A DNA stretch of 64,000 bases from Myxocyprinus asiaticus. Lineage: Eukaryota > Chordata > Actinopteri > Cypriniformes > Catostomidae. The stretch covers positions 18,598,992 through 18,662,991 of the forward strand of contig NC_059372.1 in the NCBI RefSeq assembly GCF_019703515.2, in the 5' to 3' direction. This document shows positions 62,115-64,000 of the stretch, piece after piece; position 1 is the first letter of the stretch; each line of letters starts with the position of its first letter. The notes beneath the pieces were generated by a model. The model did no database searches. It was not told where the DNA came from and saw only the letters and a program-made list of their open reading frames with translations. The position numbers were made by a program, and so were the translations under genes.

Positions 62115-62190
62115 AAGCAATCAATCCAATCAAGTCAAGCAATAAGAATATTAGTATTCTTATTGCTTGACTTGATTGGATTGATTGCTT
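62115..62190. repeat. Perfect 36-bp palindrome with 4-base loop
   Basis: The arm 62115-62150 (AAGCAATCAATCCAATCAAG then TCAAGCAATAAGAATA) is exactly inverse to 62155-62190, with loop TTAG. It lies inside the hAT remnant, near its right end. Confidence 0.88.
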
Positions 62191-62289
62191 GACTTGATTG
62201 TATATATGGGTCGTGTAAATTTAAAAAGAAAAAAAAGGGTCACTCTTAAAAAAGTTTGAAAAACACTGATTTAAATAATGCTTTATTGT

Positions 62290-62747
62290 TGGGGGCCTAG
62301 GTAGCTCAGCAAGTAAAACGCTGGCTACCACACCTGGAGTCACAAGTTTGAATCCAGGGCATGCTGAGTGACTCCAGTCAGGCTTCTTAAGCAACCAATT
62401 GGCCCGGTTGCTAGGGTGGGTAGAGTCACGTTGGGTTAACCTTCTCCTGGTCGCTATCATGTGGTTCTCGCTCTCGGTGGGGCATGTGGTGAGTTGTGCG
62501 TGGATGCCACGGAGAATAGCGTGAGCCTCCACACGCGATACGTCTCCATGGTAACACGCTCAACAAGCCACGTAATAAGATGCATGGATTGACGGTCTCA
62601 GAGGCGGAGGCAACTGAGATTCGTCCTCCACCACCCGGATTGAGGTGAGTCACTACGCCACCACGAGGACCTAGAGCGCATTGGGAATTGGGCTTTCCAA
62701 ACTGAGGAGAAAAGGGTAGAAAATAATAATAATAATAGTAATAATAA
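62290..62747 (+). mobile_element. tRNA-derived SINE with 8-bp target duplication
   Basis: Starts GGGGGCCTAGGTAGCTCAGC with a B-box-like GTTTGAATCC. It shares CAACCAATTGGCCCGGTTGC and CGGAGGCAACTGAGATTCGT with the inverse of the copy at 29736. The 3' end is an (AAT)n run. TTTATTGT flanks at 62282-62289 and 62748-62755. Inserted just after the hAT right end. Confidence 0.78.
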
Positions 62748-62755
62748 TTTATTGT

Positions 62756-63394
62756 ATAAATGGTTATTTACTCAACCATGAGCCTTGACAGACTCTTACC
62801 ATTTGTTTTTTTTTTACACATTCAGTCCTACAACACCCCAGTCTGTGATAGATGGATGGAGGAAAGGCTGTTTACTATTGTGTGTGTGTTATGACAATAA
62901 TCAAATCACCATGCACTAGGCTACTTGTTATGGATGGCAGTTGTCTATTACAGTGTGACAACCATTTGGGGAGTCTGTGGTAATCAATTTTGTCTGTCGG
63001 TGTGATGGTCTGTGCATTGTGTATGTATGTGTGCTCTCATATTTGCGTGCAGAGTATAGATGTTAGGGAATGATGGGATGATGCCATCAGCAACTTGTCA
63101 GCATTTCCTCTGGAACATTCTAAAGCCTAAAAAGAACATATAGGCCAGCATAGGTATTTGTATGTAAAGTATGGTTCTATCATACATACACTTTTATAGA
63201 CACTGAATCATACAATATCAATGTATTTACAGTATCTAAAACGTATACCTTTCAACTTTCAATAACTTTTGAGATGTACAAATGTTTATGAATCCTTTAA
63301 AAAAAAAAAAATAAAGTTTGGAACAGTTTTGAAGGCACACTTATAGGCCTATATAAAGCACATTAATATTACACGGCAACATTTAACTTACACT
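62756..63394. other. Intergenic DNA, no gene recognised
   Basis: Contains a T-run near 62804 and an A-run near 63299. No coding features. Confidence 0.5.
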
Positions 63395-63545
63395 CACTGA
63401 GCACTTTATTTGGAACACCTGTATGCCTACTTATTCATATGATTATCTAATCAGCCAATCATGTGGCAGCAGTGAAATGCATAAAATCATGTAGATACGG
63501 GTCAGGAGCTTCAGTTATTATTCACATCAACCATTAGAAGGGGGA
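63395..63545. repeat. Widespread fish interspersed repeat fragment (GCACTTTATTTGGAACACCT type)
   Basis: CACTTTATTTGGAACACCTG, TAATCAGCCAATCATGTGGC and CAGGAGCTTCAGTTATTATT match a repeat I remember as common in fish and frog genomes. It is cut off by the LTR-like copies that follow. Family not certain. Confidence 0.5.
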
Positions 63546-63547
63546 AT

Positions 63548-63900
63548 GTAGCGCAGAGGAGGGCGGGCCTGTGCCGGAATGACGCACACCTGGACCCCAA
63601 TCAGCCTGATGATTGAGGGATAAAGGTGACCAGAGACAGCAGTTCGAGAGAAGAACTATGGGCAGCTGCCCTGTATGTGTTTATGTTTGTGTGTTTTTGT
63701 TTAAGTTTATCATTAAACTTTATTAGTGTAGCGCAGAGGAGGGTGGGGCTGGGCCAGAATGACGCATGCCCGGACCCCAATCAGCCTGATGAGGTGAGCA
63801 AGTGATAAAGGTGACCGGAGACGGCAGTTCGAGAAGGAGTGAGAACTATGGGCAGCTGCCCTGTATGTGTTTATGTTTGTGTGTTTTGTGTTTACCTCCG
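63548..63900 (+). repeat. Two tandem LTR-like copies of about 175 bp
   Basis: Both copies start GTAGCGCAGAGGAGGG (63548 and 63728) and share CCCCAATCAGCCTGATGA, GATAAAGGTGACC and GGGCAGCTGCCCTGTATGTG. The first ends ATTAAACTTTATTAGT. The GATAAA and ATTAAA positions fit an LTR's R region. The sequence continues out of the window. Confidence 0.6.
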
Positions 63901-64000
63901 GCCCGAGCTCCGCCCTCTCCGGAATTACCATAGCCAACGTCACAGGGGCTGCCTCCCTCCACAATTTCAGGAGGTTGAGGTGATAAATTTGACACGCGCC

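Overview
This window is eukaryotic DNA from a teleost fish, most likely a cyprinid. The evidence is AT-rich sequence, spliced exons separated by multi-kilobase introns, abundant (TG)n and pyrimidine repeats, and several interspersed repeat families that I associate with carp-like fish (palindromic 'Angel'-type elements, tRNA-derived SINEs, DIRS1 and Tc1 elements). Family names come from memory, not a database search.

The only host gene I can support is a plus-strand ZNF385-family gene, best match ZNF385A. It has six coding exons (10760-10870, 19308-19479, 28977-29306, 39018-39202, 39359-39451, 43503-43730). The splice phases agree throughout and the joined frame is 372 codons plus stop. It encodes three C-x2-C-x12-H-x5-H zinc fingers and a C-terminal tail ending LFSPY. 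The ATG lies exactly at a splice acceptor, so an upstream exon must exist. A candidate 13-codon first exon is at 5381-5419.

Layout: 1-10.7 kb is upstream or first-intron DNA with a nested hAT-type MITE and Angel-like repeats. 10.9-19.3 kb is intron 1 (named relative to the exon at 10760). 19.5-29.0 kb is intron 2, with microsatellites, the 3' end of a Gypsy-type element and a possible conserved non-coding block near 23 kb. 29.3-39.0 kb is intron 3, holding a nested SINE and a 5.5-kb DIRS1-type retrotransposon on the minus strand. 39.5-43.5 kb is intron 5, made largely of a TTAA-flanked element that carries a nested 1.6-kb Tc1 transposon. From 43.7 kb to the end are the 3' UTR and intergenic DNA: Angel-like elements, a dead LINE with an inverted endonuclease piece, a SINE, a degenerate LTR element, a 1.3-kb (CTTTC)n tract, a DIRS 5' fragment next to a decayed hAT transposase, another SINE and LTR pieces.

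No operon, CRISPR array, rRNA gene or functional tRNA gene is visible. The notable biology is the dense nesting of mobile elements, many datable relative to one another by target-site duplications, inside and around a gene for a nucleic-acid-binding zinc-finger protein. I did not find a convincing undescribed functional system.
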